Source: SZUA-430 sp034440355 (lineage in GTDB: Bacteria; Pseudomonadota; Alphaproteobacteria; Micropepsales; Micropepsaceae). From it: 64,000 bases of DNA. Below, one piece after another: positions 35,308-44,543 of the stretch (within the stretch, counting starts at the first letter, position 1; each line of letters starts with the position of its first letter). The notes beneath the pieces are model-generated. The model had not been told where the DNA came from, searched no databases, and worked only from the letters and a program-made list of their open reading frames with translations. The position numbers and the translations under genes are program-made. The stretch lies in assembly GCA_034440355.1 (NCBI GenBank), contig JAWXBY010000054.1:1-64000 (forward strand). Reading direction: 5' to 3'.

Positions 35308-37578
35308 ATGACCGTGTCGGCGACACCCGAACCAGGCCCGGACTGGCTGCAGCGTAACCTGTTCTGGGTCGCGCGCACGTCAGTGCTCTCCTATGCGCTG
35401 GTCGGTCTCTCGCTGATCGCCGCCGTTGTCACCTATCTCATCCTGACCAGCTCGACCGAGATCGAACCGACAGAAGAGGTTCGGATCTATCTCATTTGGT
35501 TCGATTCGATCCTGCTCTTGGCGCTGGGCTCGCTTGTTATCGGCCGCCTCGTCCAGCTTTGGATGGCTCGCCGCTCCGGTGGCGCCGGCGCAAGGCTGCA
35601 TGGTCGCCTGGTTACGATCTTTAGCCTCATCGCCGTCATTCCCGTCGTACTCACCGTAGCCGCCTCCACGATCACGACGGGTCTCGCGATGGATGCTTGG
35701 TTTTCGCGCGGCGTCGACCAGGTCGTCGACAACTCCACAGCCATCGCGAACAGCTACCTCGCAGAGCACACGGATAAACTTCGCAACGAAATCCTGTTCG
35801 CCCAACTAAACCTCAACAGCCTGACCCCGCTGGCCATCGAAGCAAACCCGGCGCGCTTTCAGGAAACGCTCAACGAAATTGCCAAGCGCCTGCGCGCGGA
35901 CGTCGCGATCTTCGATTCCGAGAAGAACGAATTTGCGCGCGCGAATCCCGACCCGCTCAATCGCATCAACGCCCCGCGCGGCGTCGAAATGGACGATGCG
36001 CGCGAGCAGCGCGACATTAGGCCGACCGTCGAGAACAGCCAGATCCGCGGCGTCGCCAAACTCGACATTCAGTTCGAGCTCGGCAAGGAGTACTTCCTCG
36101 TCGTCCAGCGCGACGTGAACCCGCAGATCATCGAGTACCAACAACGCACCGAAGAAACCGTTCGCGAGTACAAAAGCCTGATGGCGGGCCGCGCCACAGT
36201 CCAGGCGAACTTCATGCTTGTGTACGGTCTGATTGCGTTCGTTATCCTGTTTGCCGCGATCTGGATCGGCCTCGGCACCGCCAACCGCATCGTCACGCCG
36301 ATCGGCCGCCTTATCGGCGCGGCCGAGCGCATCTCCGAAGGCGACCTCTCGGCGCGCGTCATGCTGGCGGCCGACGACGACGAATTGGCTTCGCTCGGCA
36401 AGGCGTTCAACCGCATGACGGGCCAGCTGCAAAGCCAGCGCAACGAACTTGTGGAATCGCATCGCCAAGCCGAACAGCGCCGCCGCTTCACCGAGGCCGT
36501 GCTGTCAGGCGTTTCGGCGGGCGTCATCGGCTTGGACGGCCAGGGCGTCGCCGACGTGGCCAACCGCTCAGCCGTCACCCTCTTAAGCACCACCCGCGAC
36601 GACATCATCGGCCACGACCTGGCCACGGCCGTTCCCGAAGTCGCAGCCCTGGTCCAACAAGCGATGGCCAGCGCCGACGGCCGCGCGCAGTCGCACATCG
36701 ATGTCGTGCGCAACGGCAAGGCGCGCAACCTGAATGTCACCGTCACCCGCGAACGCGCCGCTGAGGACGAAAGCGGCTACGTCGTGACCTTCGACGACAT
36801 CACGGACCTGATCTCGGCCCAGCGCACATCCGCCTGGGCCGACGTCGCCCGCCGCATCGCCCACGAGATCAAGAACCCGCTGACGCCCATTCAGCTGTCG
36901 GCCGAACGCCTGCGCCGCAAATACAAGAAAGAAATCGCCACCGATCCCGAGATCTTCGAGCAATGCACCCAGACGATCATCCGCCAGGTCGGCGACATCG
37001 GGCGCATGGTCGACGAGTTCTCATCCTTCGCCCGCATGCCCCAGCCGGTGATGCGCGACGAGGACATCTGCGAACTCATCAAGCACTCCGTCTTCCTGCA
37101 GCGCGTCGCGCTGCCGCAGGTGACGTTCGCATTGCTGACGCCCGACACGCCGCTGACAGTCGAGTGCGACGGGCGCCTAGTCAGCCAAGCGATGACGAAC
37201 GTCCTGAAGAACGCCAGCGAGGCCGTGCGCGCACGCTTCGGCACCGAAGGCGAAGAAGGACAACTCAGGGAAGGTGGACGGATTGAAATCCGCTTGGTTG
37301 AAGATGCAGCGCGCGTGTCGATCGAAGTGATCGACAACGGCGTCGGCTTGCCGACCGAGGATCGCAACCGCCTGACCGAACCCTACGTGACGAAGCGCGC
37401 CAAAGGCACCGGCCTGGGTTTAGCGATCGTCAAGAAGATCATGGAAGACCACAAAGGCGTGCTCTCGCTTGAGGACGCGCCGAAGACCGACGAAACCGGT
37501 GCAACGCGCGAAAGCGGCGCATTGGTCAGGCTCACATTTCCGCGCCGTTTGGGTGCGGTCAAACTCGCAGGTGAATAG
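35308..37578 (+). CDS. ntrY: Nitrogen regulation membrane sensor kinase NtrY
   Basis: The product is 756 residues from ATG 35308; a TTG at 35272 is in frame but lacks support. Three or four N-terminal membrane helices lie at about 25-50, 63-85 and 97-125, then a periplasmic/CACHE-like region (about 126-290) and another helix at 300-320. A HAMP domain (RIVTPIGRLIGAAERISEGDLSARV), a PAS domain (about 385-490) and a kinase core with H519 in RRIAHEIKNPLTPIQLSAE follow, with N box LKNASEAV and G box GTGLGLAIVKKI. It pairs with NtrX downstream, in nitrogen, redox and cell-envelope control depending on species. Confidence 0.95.
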   Translation: MTVSATPEPGPDWLQRNLFWVARTSVLSYALVGLSLIAAVVTYLILTSSTEIEPTEEVRIYLIWFDSILLLALGSLVIGRLVQLWMARRSGGAGARLHGRLVTIFSLIAVIPVVLTVAASTITTGLAMDAWFSRGVDQVVDNSTAIANSYLAEHTDKLRNEILFAQLNLNSLTPLAIEANPARFQETLNEIAKRLRADVAIFDSEKNEFARANPDPLNRINAPRGVEMDDAREQRDIRPTVENSQIRGVAKLDIQFELGKEYFLVVQRDVNPQIIEYQQRTEETVREYKSLMAGRATVQANFMLVYGLIAFVILFAAIWIGLGTANRIVTPIGRLIGAAERISEGDLSARVMLAADDDELASLGKAFNRMTGQLQSQRNELVESHRQAEQRRRFTEAVLSGVSAGVIGLDGQGVADVANRSAVTLLSTTRDDIIGHDLATAVPEVAALVQQAMASADGRAQSHIDVVRNGKARNLNVTVTRERAAEDESGYVVTFDDITDLISAQRTSAWADVARRIAHEIKNPLTPIQLSAERLRRKYKKEIATDPEIFEQCTQTIIRQVGDIGRMVDEFSSFARMPQPVMRDEDICELIKHSVFLQRVALPQVTFALLTPDTPLTVECDGRLVSQAMTNVLKNASEAVRARFGTEGEEGQLREGGRIEIRLVEDAARVSIEVIDNGVGLPTEDRNRLTEPYVTKRAKGTGLGLAIVKKIMEDHKGVLSLEDAPKTDETGATRESGALVRLTFPRRLGAVKLAGE

Positions 37579-37581
37579 ACG

Positions 37582-39000
37582 ATGAGCAAAAGCGGACCAC
37601 TCCAACCGCTCGACATTTTGATCGTTGACGACGAAGCGGACATCCGCGAACTCGTCGCCGGCATCTTGTCGGACGAGGGCTACAACACCCGCACCGCCGG
37701 TGACAGCGACAGCGCGCTGCGCGAAATCCGGGCGCGCCGCCCGTCCCTGATTATCCTCGATATCTGGCTGCAAGGCAGCCGGCTGGACGGTCTTCAGGTC
37801 CTCGACGAGATCAAGAAAGAACACGCGGAATTGCCCGTCTTGGTCATCAGCGGCCACGGCAACATCGAAACCGCCGTCACAGCCATCAAGAAGGGCGCTT
37901 ACGACTTCGTCGAAAAGCCCTTCAAAGCAGACCGCATCTTGCTGACGGTCGAACGCGCCCTGGAGGCGCAACGCCTTCGAAAAGAAAACGAGTCTCTGAA
38001 AGAACGCCTCTGGGACGATTTCGATCTCGTCGGCCAAAGCCACGCGATCAGCCAGCTGCGCCAGATGATCGACAAGATCGCGCCGACCAACAGCCGCGTT
38101 TTGATCTCCGGCAACCCGGGCTCCGGCAAGGAAATCGTCGCCCGCCTGGTGCACGCAAAATCGCGCCGTCAGCGCAACCCGTTCATCGCCATCAACTGCG
38201 CCACCATCGCGCCTGAGCGCATGGAGATCGAACTCTTCGGCGTCGAAGGCGCCAGCGAAGGCGGCCGCAAGGTCGGCCTCTTCGAACAATCGCACGGCGG
38301 CACGCTCTTCCTCGACGAAATCGCCGACATGCCGCTGGAAACGCAAGGCAAGATCCTGCGCGTCCTCGTCGAACAAAACTTCCAGCGCGTCGGCGGCGGC
38401 CCGAAGGTTCAGGTCGACGTGCGCGTCGTCTCGTCCTGCTCCGCCGACCCGCGCACCGAGATCAGCGACGGCCGCCTGCGCGAAGACCTCTACCACCGTC
38501 TCAACGTGGTCGGCATCCGCGTACCGCCGCTAACCGAGCGCCGCGAAGACATCCCGCTCCTGGTCGACCACTTCATGCAGCGCATCTCGGCCGCCACGGG
38601 CCTGCAGCCGCGGAAAATCGGTGAAGACGCGATGGCAGCGCTCCAAGCACACACCTGGCCCGGCAACGTCCGCCAGCTGCGCAACAACGTGGAGCGCCTG
38701 CTCATCCTCGCCGCCGACGACCCCGAAAGCGTCATCACGGCCGACATGCTGCCCACCGACGTCGGCTCCTCGACGCCGGCCGTCAGCCAGGGCGCAGGCA
38801 GCGAACGCATCATCGCGCTCCCGCTGCGCGACGCCCGCGAAATGTTCGAGAAGGAATACCTGCTGGCCCAGATCAACCGCTTCGGCGGCAACATCTCCCG
38901 CACCGCAGCCTTCATCGGCATGGAACGCTCAGCCCTCCACCGCAAACTAAAGTCGCTGGGCATCAACACCGGCGGGCGTGGGGATGATTTGATCGGCTGA
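37582..39000 (+). CDS. ntrX: Response regulator NtrX
   Basis: A 472-residue partner of NtrY. The receiver domain has D60 (LIILDIWLQGSRLDGLQVL). The AAA+ domain has Walker A GNPGSGKE, but where sigma-54 activators carry GAFTGA this protein reads VEGASEGGRKVGLFEQ. Loss of that loop predicts it does not remodel sigma-54 holoenzyme; alphaproteobacterial NtrX proteins often diverge here. A Fis-type HTH ends the protein (GNISRTAAFIGMERSALHRKLKSLGI). It starts three bases after ntrY and its stop overlaps the next start. Confidence 0.96.
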   Translation: MSKSGPLQPLDILIVDDEADIRELVAGILSDEGYNTRTAGDSDSALREIRARRPSLIILDIWLQGSRLDGLQVLDEIKKEHAELPVLVISGHGNIETAVTAIKKGAYDFVEKPFKADRILLTVERALEAQRLRKENESLKERLWDDFDLVGQSHAISQLRQMIDKIAPTNSRVLISGNPGSGKEIVARLVHAKSRRQRNPFIAINCATIAPERMEIELFGVEGASEGGRKVGLFEQSHGGTLFLDEIADMPLETQGKILRVLVEQNFQRVGGGPKVQVDVRVVSSCSADPRTEISDGRLREDLYHRLNVVGIRVPPLTERREDIPLLVDHFMQRISAATGLQPRKIGEDAMAALQAHTWPGNVRQLRNNVERLLILAADDPESVITADMLPTDVGSSTPAVSQGAGSERIIALPLRDAREMFEKEYLLAQINRFGGNISRTAAFIGMERSALHRKLKSLGINTGGRGDDLIG

Positions 39001-39857
39001 TGTCACGTATTGCTTACGTCAACGGCCGCTACCTGCCGCACACCGGCGCGTCCGTGCACATTGAAGACCGTGGCTTCCAATTCGCCGACGGCGTCTACGA
39101 GGTCTGCGCCATCCGCGATGGCGAGTTGATCGACGAGGAGCCGCACATGAGGCGGCTCGACCGCTCGCTGCGCGAACTCAAGATGGATTGGCCCGTCGGC
39201 GAGCTGGCGCTCCGCCACATCATGCGCGAGACGGTGCAACGCAATCGCGTCACCGACGGTCTGGTCTACGTACAGATCTCGCGCGGCGTCGCCCAACGCG
39301 ACCACGGTTTTCCAGCGGCAGGAACCAAACCCACGCTCGTCGTCACCGCGCGCACGATCGCGACGGAGAAATACGACCGGTGGGCCGAGAAGGGCGTCGC
39401 CGTCATCACGCTCCCCGAAGCGCGGTGGGCGCGCTGCGATATCAAGTCGACCGGTCTCCTCGCCAACGTCCTCGCCAAACAGCAAGCGCGGGAGAAGGGG
39501 GCCTTCGAGGCGTGGTTCGTCGATCGTGACGGCCTCGTCACCGAAGGTGCGTCGACCAACGCCTGGATCGTTGACGCGAAGGGCGTGTTGCGAACACGGC
39601 CGCTCAGCAACCAGATCTTGCCGGGCGTCACGCGCGGCGAGATCCTGCCGCTCTGCCGCCAACTGGGTATCGAATTCGATGAGCGTCCCTTCACCGTCGA
39701 CGAGGCGAAGAAAGGCCGGGAGGCATTCCTGACCGCCGCGTCCATCGGTGTCATGCCGATCACGACAGTCGATGAGAGCAAAATAGGCAGCGGCGCGCCC
39801 GGCCCTGTGGCAACTGCCCTCGGCAAGACCTACTGGAACAGCAGGTCCGATGGTTAA
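39000..39857 (+). CDS. dat: D-amino acid aminotransferase (class IV)
   Basis: A 285-residue PLP enzyme. SRIAYVNGRYLPHTGASVHIEDRGFQFADGVYEV is the Dat/IlvE-type N-terminus. RWARCDIKSTGLLANVLAKQQAREKGAFEAWFVD contains the PLP Lys (DIKS), and GASTNAWIVDAKGVLRTRPLSNQILPGVTRGEI binds the phosphate. Dat makes D-glutamate or D-alanine from 2-oxo acids. The start shares a base with the ntrX stop (TGATG), and ntrX-dat-hfq is a usual alphaproteobacterial order. Confidence 0.93.
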   Translation: MSRIAYVNGRYLPHTGASVHIEDRGFQFADGVYEVCAIRDGELIDEEPHMRRLDRSLRELKMDWPVGELALRHIMRETVQRNRVTDGLVYVQISRGVAQRDHGFPAAGTKPTLVVTARTIATEKYDRWAEKGVAVITLPEARWARCDIKSTGLLANVLAKQQAREKGAFEAWFVDRDGLVTEGASTNAWIVDAKGVLRTRPLSNQILPGVTRGEILPLCRQLGIEFDERPFTVDEAKKGREAFLTAASIGVMPITTVDESKIGSGAPGPVATALGKTYWNSRSDG

Positions 39858-39869
39858 CCGCTAGCGGTT
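39856..39869. other. 14-bp palindrome over the dat stop codon
   Basis: AACCGCTAGCGGTT is perfectly symmetric and includes two bases of the dat stop. With a 2-base centre it cannot form a normal RNA hairpin, so a DNA-binding site or chance are the options. It lies 164 bp upstream of hfq. Confidence 0.3.
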
Positions 39870-40032
39870 CGTACCCGAACTGTATCAGTGGCAGTTGTCA
39901 CTTGCCCGGCAGGCCAGCGTCCGCCATCTTCTCCTATGGCGGGTGTACGGAGCGTTTTGAGTCGCGCCTTCGTACGCCTGACACAGTTCCAGCTCATAAG
40001 AGCGCGTACATCTAACAAATGGGGCCCAACCC

Positions 40033-40281
40033 ATGAGTGAACGACAGCAAAATCTTCAAGACACGTTTCTCAACGCCTGTCGCAAGAACAAAGCCCCTCT
40101 GACCATTTTTCTGGTCAACGGCGTGAAGCTCCAGGGGATCATCTCGTGGTTCGATAATTTCTGCGTGCTGCTGCGCCGCGACGGCCACTCGCAGCTCGTC
40201 TATAAGCACGCTATATCCACCGTGATGCCTTCGGTGCCCGTCCAGTTGTTCGAACAGGAAACGGACGTCGCCGCCGAATAA
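40033..40281 (+). CDS. hfq: RNA chaperone Hfq
   Basis: The 82-residue hexameric Sm-like chaperone promotes pairing of small RNAs with mRNAs. Sequence QQNLQDTFLNACRKNKAPLTIFLVNGVKLQGIISWFDNFCVLLRRDGHSQLVYKHAISTVMPS shows the Sm1 (VNGVKLQGIISWFDNF) and Sm2 (LVYKHAISTV) motifs, including the YKHA proximal-face residues. The 175-bp gap upstream is the longest in this block and should hold an own promoter. hflX follows 20 bp downstream. Confidence 0.98.
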   Translation: MSERQQNLQDTFLNACRKNKAPLTIFLVNGVKLQGIISWFDNFCVLLRRDGHSQLVYKHAISTVMPSVPVQLFEQETDVAAE

Positions 40282-40301
40282 ATTTGAAAGCGGCCTGAGA
40301 T

Positions 40302-41624
40302 TTGAAAAAAGCCAACGGACACACGTCCGGCGTCAACCGCCGGGCGATCGTCGTTCACCCCTACATGAAGCGCAGCAGCGACCGCGGCTCCCCGCGCAGC
40401 CTCGAGGCGCGTCTGGAAGAGGCAACGGGCCTCGCCATGGCGATCGACCTGGAAGTCATCGCCGCGGTTCCCGCACCGATCTCCGACGTCCGCCCCGCGA
40501 CACTCATGGGCAAGGGCAAGGTCGACGAACTGAAGGCCCTCTGCGAGGCGGAGAAACCGGAACTCGTCATCGTCGACGGCCAGCTCTCGCCCGTGCAGCA
40601 GCGCAATCTGGAAAAGGCCTGGGACACGAAGGTCCTCGACCGGACCGGCCTCATCCTCGAGATCTTCGGCGAACGTGCCCGCACGGCGGAAGGCCGCCTG
40701 CAGGTCGAACTCGCGCATCTGACCTACCAGAAGGGCCGCCTAGTCCGCTCCTGGACCCACTTGGAACGTCAGCGCGGCGGCTTCGGCTTCTTGGGCGGTC
40801 CCGGTGAAACGCAGATCGAAGCCGACCGGCGCGCCATCAGTGACCGTATCGCCAAGCTCAAGCGCGAACTCGAAGACGTCAAACGCACGCGCCAACTCCA
40901 CCGCGACGCCCGCCGCCGCGTGCCGTTCCCGGTCGTGGCTCTCGTCGGTTACACGAACGCCGGCAAATCGACGCTGTTCAATCGGCTGACCAGTGCCGAA
41001 GTCCTGGCCAAAGATCAGCTCTTCGCGACGCTCGACCCGACCATGCGCGGCCTCGTCCTGCCGTCGAAGCGCCGCATCATCCTGTCCGACACGGTGGGTT
41101 TCATCTCCGACCTCCCGACCCAACTCGTCGCCGCCTTCCGCGCCACATTGGAAGAGGTGCTTGAAGCGGACGTCCTGCTCCACGTCCGCGACGTCAGCCA
41201 CCCCGACTGGATGGCCCAACGCGACGACGTGCTGTCGGTCCTCACCGAACTCGGCGTCGGCGATCAGGCGCAAAGCGAAATGATCGAAGTCTGGAACAAG
41301 ATCGACCTCGTGCCGAAGGACGAACGCCCCGTCGCGGTCAACGGCAAACGCGAACCGAAGAGCGTCTCAGTCTCCGCCGTCACCGGCGAAAACCTGAACC
41401 GCCTCCTCACGATGATCGACGAAGCCCTATCGCTGACGGCGATCGAAGCCGAACTCCGCCTCGAACCCCACGATGGCGCCGACATCGCCTGGACCTACGA
41501 AAACGCCGACGTGCTCAAGCGCACCAGCGACACCAAAGGCCGCGTCAAACTCCGCGTCGCCATCGCCGCCGCCGCGCTCCCGAAGTTCGAACGCCGCTTC
41601 GGCCCGCGCCTCGTGAAGCACTAA
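40302..41624 (+). CDS. hflX: Ribosome-associated GTPase HflX
   Basis: A 440-residue GTPase that splits stalled ribosomes. TTG 40302 is the only start that includes the family N-terminus (RRAIVVHPYMKRS); the first ATG would remove it. An N-terminal HflX domain (about 12-125: DRTGLILEIFGERARTAEGRLQVELAHLTYQKGRLV) and the linker helix with GGFGFLGGPGETQIE precede the G domain: G1 GYTNAGKST at about 216, G3 DTVGFI, G4 NKID. The end overlaps the convergent serine hydrolase gene by four bases (CTAA). Confidence 0.95.
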   Translation: MKKANGHTSGVNRRAIVVHPYMKRSSDRGSPRSLEARLEEATGLAMAIDLEVIAAVPAPISDVRPATLMGKGKVDELKALCEAEKPELVIVDGQLSPVQQRNLEKAWDTKVLDRTGLILEIFGERARTAEGRLQVELAHLTYQKGRLVRSWTHLERQRGGFGFLGGPGETQIEADRRAISDRIAKLKRELEDVKRTRQLHRDARRRVPFPVVALVGYTNAGKSTLFNRLTSAEVLAKDQLFATLDPTMRGLVLPSKRRIILSDTVGFISDLPTQLVAAFRATLEEVLEADVLLHVRDVSHPDWMAQRDDVLSVLTELGVGDQAQSEMIEVWNKIDLVPKDERPVAVNGKREPKSVSVSAVTGENLNRLLTMIDEALSLTAIEAELRLEPHDGADIAWTYENADVLKRTSDTKGRVKLRVAIAAAALPKFERRFGPRLVKH

Positions 41625-42739
41625 CCCGGCTTGATCGTGCTGAGCACGTCGACCATCAGATCGATGATCGGCTGGCTGTCATCGCCATAGCTCGCGTTCA
41701 TCATCACGATGACCGCGTCATGCGACGGCACGACGGCGACAAGCTGCCCGCCGAACCCGCGCGCAAAGTACAAACCCTCAGGCAGCTTGTCCGACAACGC
41801 GAGTTTGCCCGTCGCCGCATCGCGCCCGTTCAACCAGAACAGCGCGCCGTACCGGCCCTTGGACGCCGCCGTCGTCTGGCTCGCGCCTCCTGCCCAATCG
41901 CGCGGCACGAGCTGCCGCATCTCCCAGAGGCCCCGGTTCAAATACAGCAACCCGAACTTCGCATAGTCCCGCGCCGTCGCATGAACGTATGAGCTCGCGA
42001 TCCATGTCCCTGACGCATCGAATTCCGCAACCGCGCTCGTCATGCCGAGCGGCTTGAACAACCGCTCGCGCACGAACGCGGCATACGCCTCGCGCCCGCC
42101 AAGAGCATCGCGTAGGACGCGCGAGAGGATGTTGGCCGACCCGCTGGAGTATGACCATTCGCTCCCCGGCGCATGCGCGGCCGGCGCGCGCGCAGCCGCG
42201 GCCCCGACATCGCCGCGCCCCGCACCGAACAGCATCTGCATCACCTCGGACCCGGTGTCCCCGTAGTTCTCGCTGAACGAAAGCCCGTCCGTCATCTGTG
42301 CGAGCTGCCGCAGCGTGATCGCGCGCCGCGGATCGTTCGCGCCTTGCCATTCCGGGACCGGCGCCGGCGCATCGGGATTCAACTTCCCGTCGGCGATCGC
42401 GACACCCAGCGCGGCGTGCAGCAGGCTCTTGGCGACCGACCAAGATTGCAGCCGCGAGTCGGCCGAAAGGCCTTCCGAATACCGCTCCGCCACCAATCGC
42501 CCGTGCACAATCACCACCATCGCCCGCGTCCGCGCCAGCGAAACCGGTCTGGCGCCCTCGAACGCCCTCGCAATGAGTCCTTCGACGGCCACGCGCAGCG
42601 GGTCGCCGGCCGCATATTCCGCCCAGCCGTCGGTCGGGTACGGGGTCTTGTCTTGTCCCGCGGGCAGCGGCACGGCATCGGCGGCTTGCGCGCTAAACGC
42701 GAACAGACACACCAACACGAATGCTGCGAACTCTTTCAT
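41621..42739 (-). CDS. Secreted serine hydrolase of the beta-lactamase/PBP-like family
   Basis: The start is ATG 42739 after a GGGAGGC site. The 372-residue product has a signal peptide (MKEFAAFVLVCLFAFSAQA). Catalytic motifs: S101-V-A-K104 in SWSVAKSLLHAALG and Tyr in SEWSYSSGSANIL; FARGFGGQLVAVV replaces the usual KTG/HTG loop. It resembles the 6-aminohexanoate hydrolase/esterase branch of class C-like serine hydrolases. Substrate unknown; a drug-resistance role should not be assumed. Divergent with the small Cys gene at 42787 across 47 bp. Confidence 0.9.
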   Translation of the reverse strand: MKEFAAFVLVCLFAFSAQAADAVPLPAGQDKTPYPTDGWAEYAAGDPLRVAVEGLIARAFEGARPVSLARTRAMVVIVHGRLVAERYSEGLSADSRLQSWSVAKSLLHAALGVAIADGKLNPDAPAPVPEWQGANDPRRAITLRQLAQMTDGLSFSENYGDTGSEVMQMLFGAGRGDVGAAAARAPAAHAPGSEWSYSSGSANILSRVLRDALGGREAYAAFVRERLFKPLGMTSAVAEFDASGTWIASSYVHATARDYAKFGLLYLNRGLWEMRQLVPRDWAGGASQTTAASKGRYGALFWLNGRDAATGKLALSDKLPEGLYFARGFGGQLVAVVPSHDAVIVMMNASYGDDSQPIIDLMVDVLSTIKPG

Positions 42740-42786
42740 TGCGTCGCCTCCCCGCCAACGACCACTATACCGCCGGGAGGGCCACG

Positions 42787-43089
42787 ATGAAGGTGCGTTG
42801 GTGGATTTTGGGCGGCCTGGCGCTGCTGTTGCTCGCGGGCGGCGCGTACGCGTCACGCGTGGCTGACCAAGCCGGCGTTGCAGCCGCCGCCATGGCGAAG
42901 GTCAGTTGCTCGTGTGTTTTCATCGACGGCCGAACGCTGGAGGCGTGCCGCGCCGACGACCCACCCGGCTTCGAGCAAGTCGCCATCGAGATCGACGAGA
43001 AGGGCAAAGCCGCCGTCGGCCGCCTGCTCGGCGTCATCACACGCCGCGCCACATACAGCGAAGCCTACGGCTGCACCCTGGAGCCCTGA
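42787..43089 (+). CDS. Small periplasmic Cys-containing protein
   Basis: The product is 100 residues from ATG 42787 after GGGAGGGCC. The N-terminal membrane helix or signal (WWILGGLALLLLAGGAYA) leads to a compact domain with four Cys: C41 and C43 (VSCSCVFIDGRTLEAC), C54 and C96 (AYGCTLEP). The pattern could make two disulfides. I recall similar C-S-C...YGCT segments beside serine hydrolases of this class, so it may work with the divergent gene at 41621, but I cannot name a family. It is immediately followed by acyP. Confidence 0.75.
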   Translation: MKVRWWILGGLALLLLAGGAYASRVADQAGVAAAAMAKVSCSCVFIDGRTLEACRADDPPGFEQVAIEIDEKGKAAVGRLLGVITRRATYSEAYGCTLEP

Positions 43090-43091
43090 TC

Positions 43092-43376
43092 ATGACCGAG
43101 CTCACGATCTTCCGCCTGCGCATCAAAGGCCGCGTCCAAGGCGTGGGCTTTCGCGACTGGGCAAGCGACGAAGCCTTGTCGCGCAAACTCGATGGCTGGA
43201 TCAGAAACCGTAGCGACGGCTCCGTCGAACTGCTCGTCGCGGGCACGGATGAGAACGTCCAAGACATGCTGCGCGCCTTAACCCAGGGCCCGCCGCTGGC
43301 GCAGGTACACAACATCGACATTCACAAGGAAACGGACTTGCCGCCCGCCGGATTTGCGCGCAAACCGACGCTCTAA
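43092..43376 (+). CDS. acyP: Acylphosphatase
   Basis: A 94-residue enzyme that hydrolyses acyl phosphates. FRLRIKGRVQGVGFRDWA contains the phosphate loop and catalytic Arg, and GWIRNRSDGSVELLVAG the catalytic Asn. Length and fold fit the family. It starts two bases after the stop at 43089. Confidence 0.95.
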   Translation: MTELTIFRLRIKGRVQGVGFRDWASDEALSRKLDGWIRNRSDGSVELLVAGTDENVQDMLRALTQGPPLAQVHNIDIHKETDLPPAGFARKPTL

Positions 43377-43451
43377 ACCGCCAGATGACAGGGCCGGGGC
43401 AGGCCGCTAGTTTGCCGCCCAACGCGCCATCAAAACCGACCGGAGATCCCC

Positions 43452-44537
43452 ATGAAAGCCGCCGTCCTTCGCGAAGTGAAGAAGCCGCTCGTCATAGAAG
43501 ACGTGCAGATCCAAAAGCCCGGCCCGCGCGAGGTGCTGATCCGCACCGCCGCCGCCGGCGTCTGCCACTCTGACCTGCACTTCGTCGACGGCCTCTTTCC
43601 CTATCCGCTTCCGGCCGTCCTGGGTCACGAGTCGGCTGGCGTCGTCGAACAAGTCGGCGCCGAAGTCCGCACCGTGAAGGTCGGCGACCACGTCATCACC
43701 TGCCTCTCGGCCTATTGCGGTCACTGCGAGCACTGCCTGACCGGCCACCTCTCGCGCTGCATCAGTTCGGAAACGAAGCGTCAAAAGGGCGACGCCCCGC
43801 GCCTCGCCAAAGACGCCGATCCGATGAACCAATTCCTGAACCTGTCGTCCTTCGCGGAGCAGATGCTCATCCACGAAAACGCCTGCGTGAAGATCAGGAA
43901 GGACATGCCCCTCGACCGCGCGGCGCTGATCGGCTGCTCGGTGATGACTGGCGTCGGCGCCGTGATCCACACCTCGAACGTGCGTCCCGGCGAAACCGTC
44001 GTGGTGATCGGCTGCGGCGGCGTGGGTCTCGCGGCGATCAACGGCGCGGCGATCGCAGGCGCGGGCCGCATCATCGCCGTCGACATGCAAGGCTCGAAGC
44101 TGAACCTGGCGAAGCACTTCGGCGCAACCGACGTCATCAATCCGAAGGACGGCGACCCCGTCGCCAAGGTCATCGACATGACCAACGGCGGCGTCCACCA
44201 CTCCTTCGAAGCAATCGGCCTGAAACAGACCGCCGAACAGTCGTTCAAGATGCTGGGCCGCGGCGGCACGGCGAACATCATCGGCATGATTCCGTTCGGC
44301 ACGAACATCGAACTGCACGGCTTCGATTTCCTTGGCGAAAAGCGCATCCAAGGCTCGCTGATGGGCTCGAACCGCTTCCCGGTCGACATGCCGCGGCTCT
44401 GCGACTTCTACATGTCCGGCAAGCTTAAGCTCGACGAACTCATCTCCCGCCGCATCAAGCTCGACCAAGTCAACGAGGGCTTCGACGAACTGAAGCGCGG
44501 CGAACTCGCCCGTTCCGTCATCATGTTCGACGCCTGA
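43452..44537 (+). CDS. Zinc-dependent alcohol dehydrogenase
   Basis: A 361-residue medium-chain dehydrogenase with GGAGA before the ATG. Catalytic zinc ligands: C38 (GVCHSDLHF) and His in GHESAGVVEQVG; structural zinc from CGHCEHCLTGHLSRC; NAD site VIGCGGVGLAAINGAAIAGAGRIIAVDM. The sequence looks like the class III/formaldehyde-or-S-hydroxymethyl-thiol group (NADH with Asp in AVDM), but the exact alcohol or aldehyde is not clear. Confidence 0.93.
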   Translation: MKAAVLREVKKPLVIEDVQIQKPGPREVLIRTAAAGVCHSDLHFVDGLFPYPLPAVLGHESAGVVEQVGAEVRTVKVGDHVITCLSAYCGHCEHCLTGHLSRCISSETKRQKGDAPRLAKDADPMNQFLNLSSFAEQMLIHENACVKIRKDMPLDRAALIGCSVMTGVGAVIHTSNVRPGETVVVIGCGGVGLAAINGAAIAGAGRIIAVDMQGSKLNLAKHFGATDVINPKDGDPVAKVIDMTNGGVHHSFEAIGLKQTAEQSFKMLGRGGTANIIGMIPFGTNIELHGFDFLGEKRIQGSLMGSNRFPVDMPRLCDFYMSGKLKLDELISRRIKLDQVNEGFDELKRGELARSVIMFDA

Positions 44538-44543
44538 GACTAG

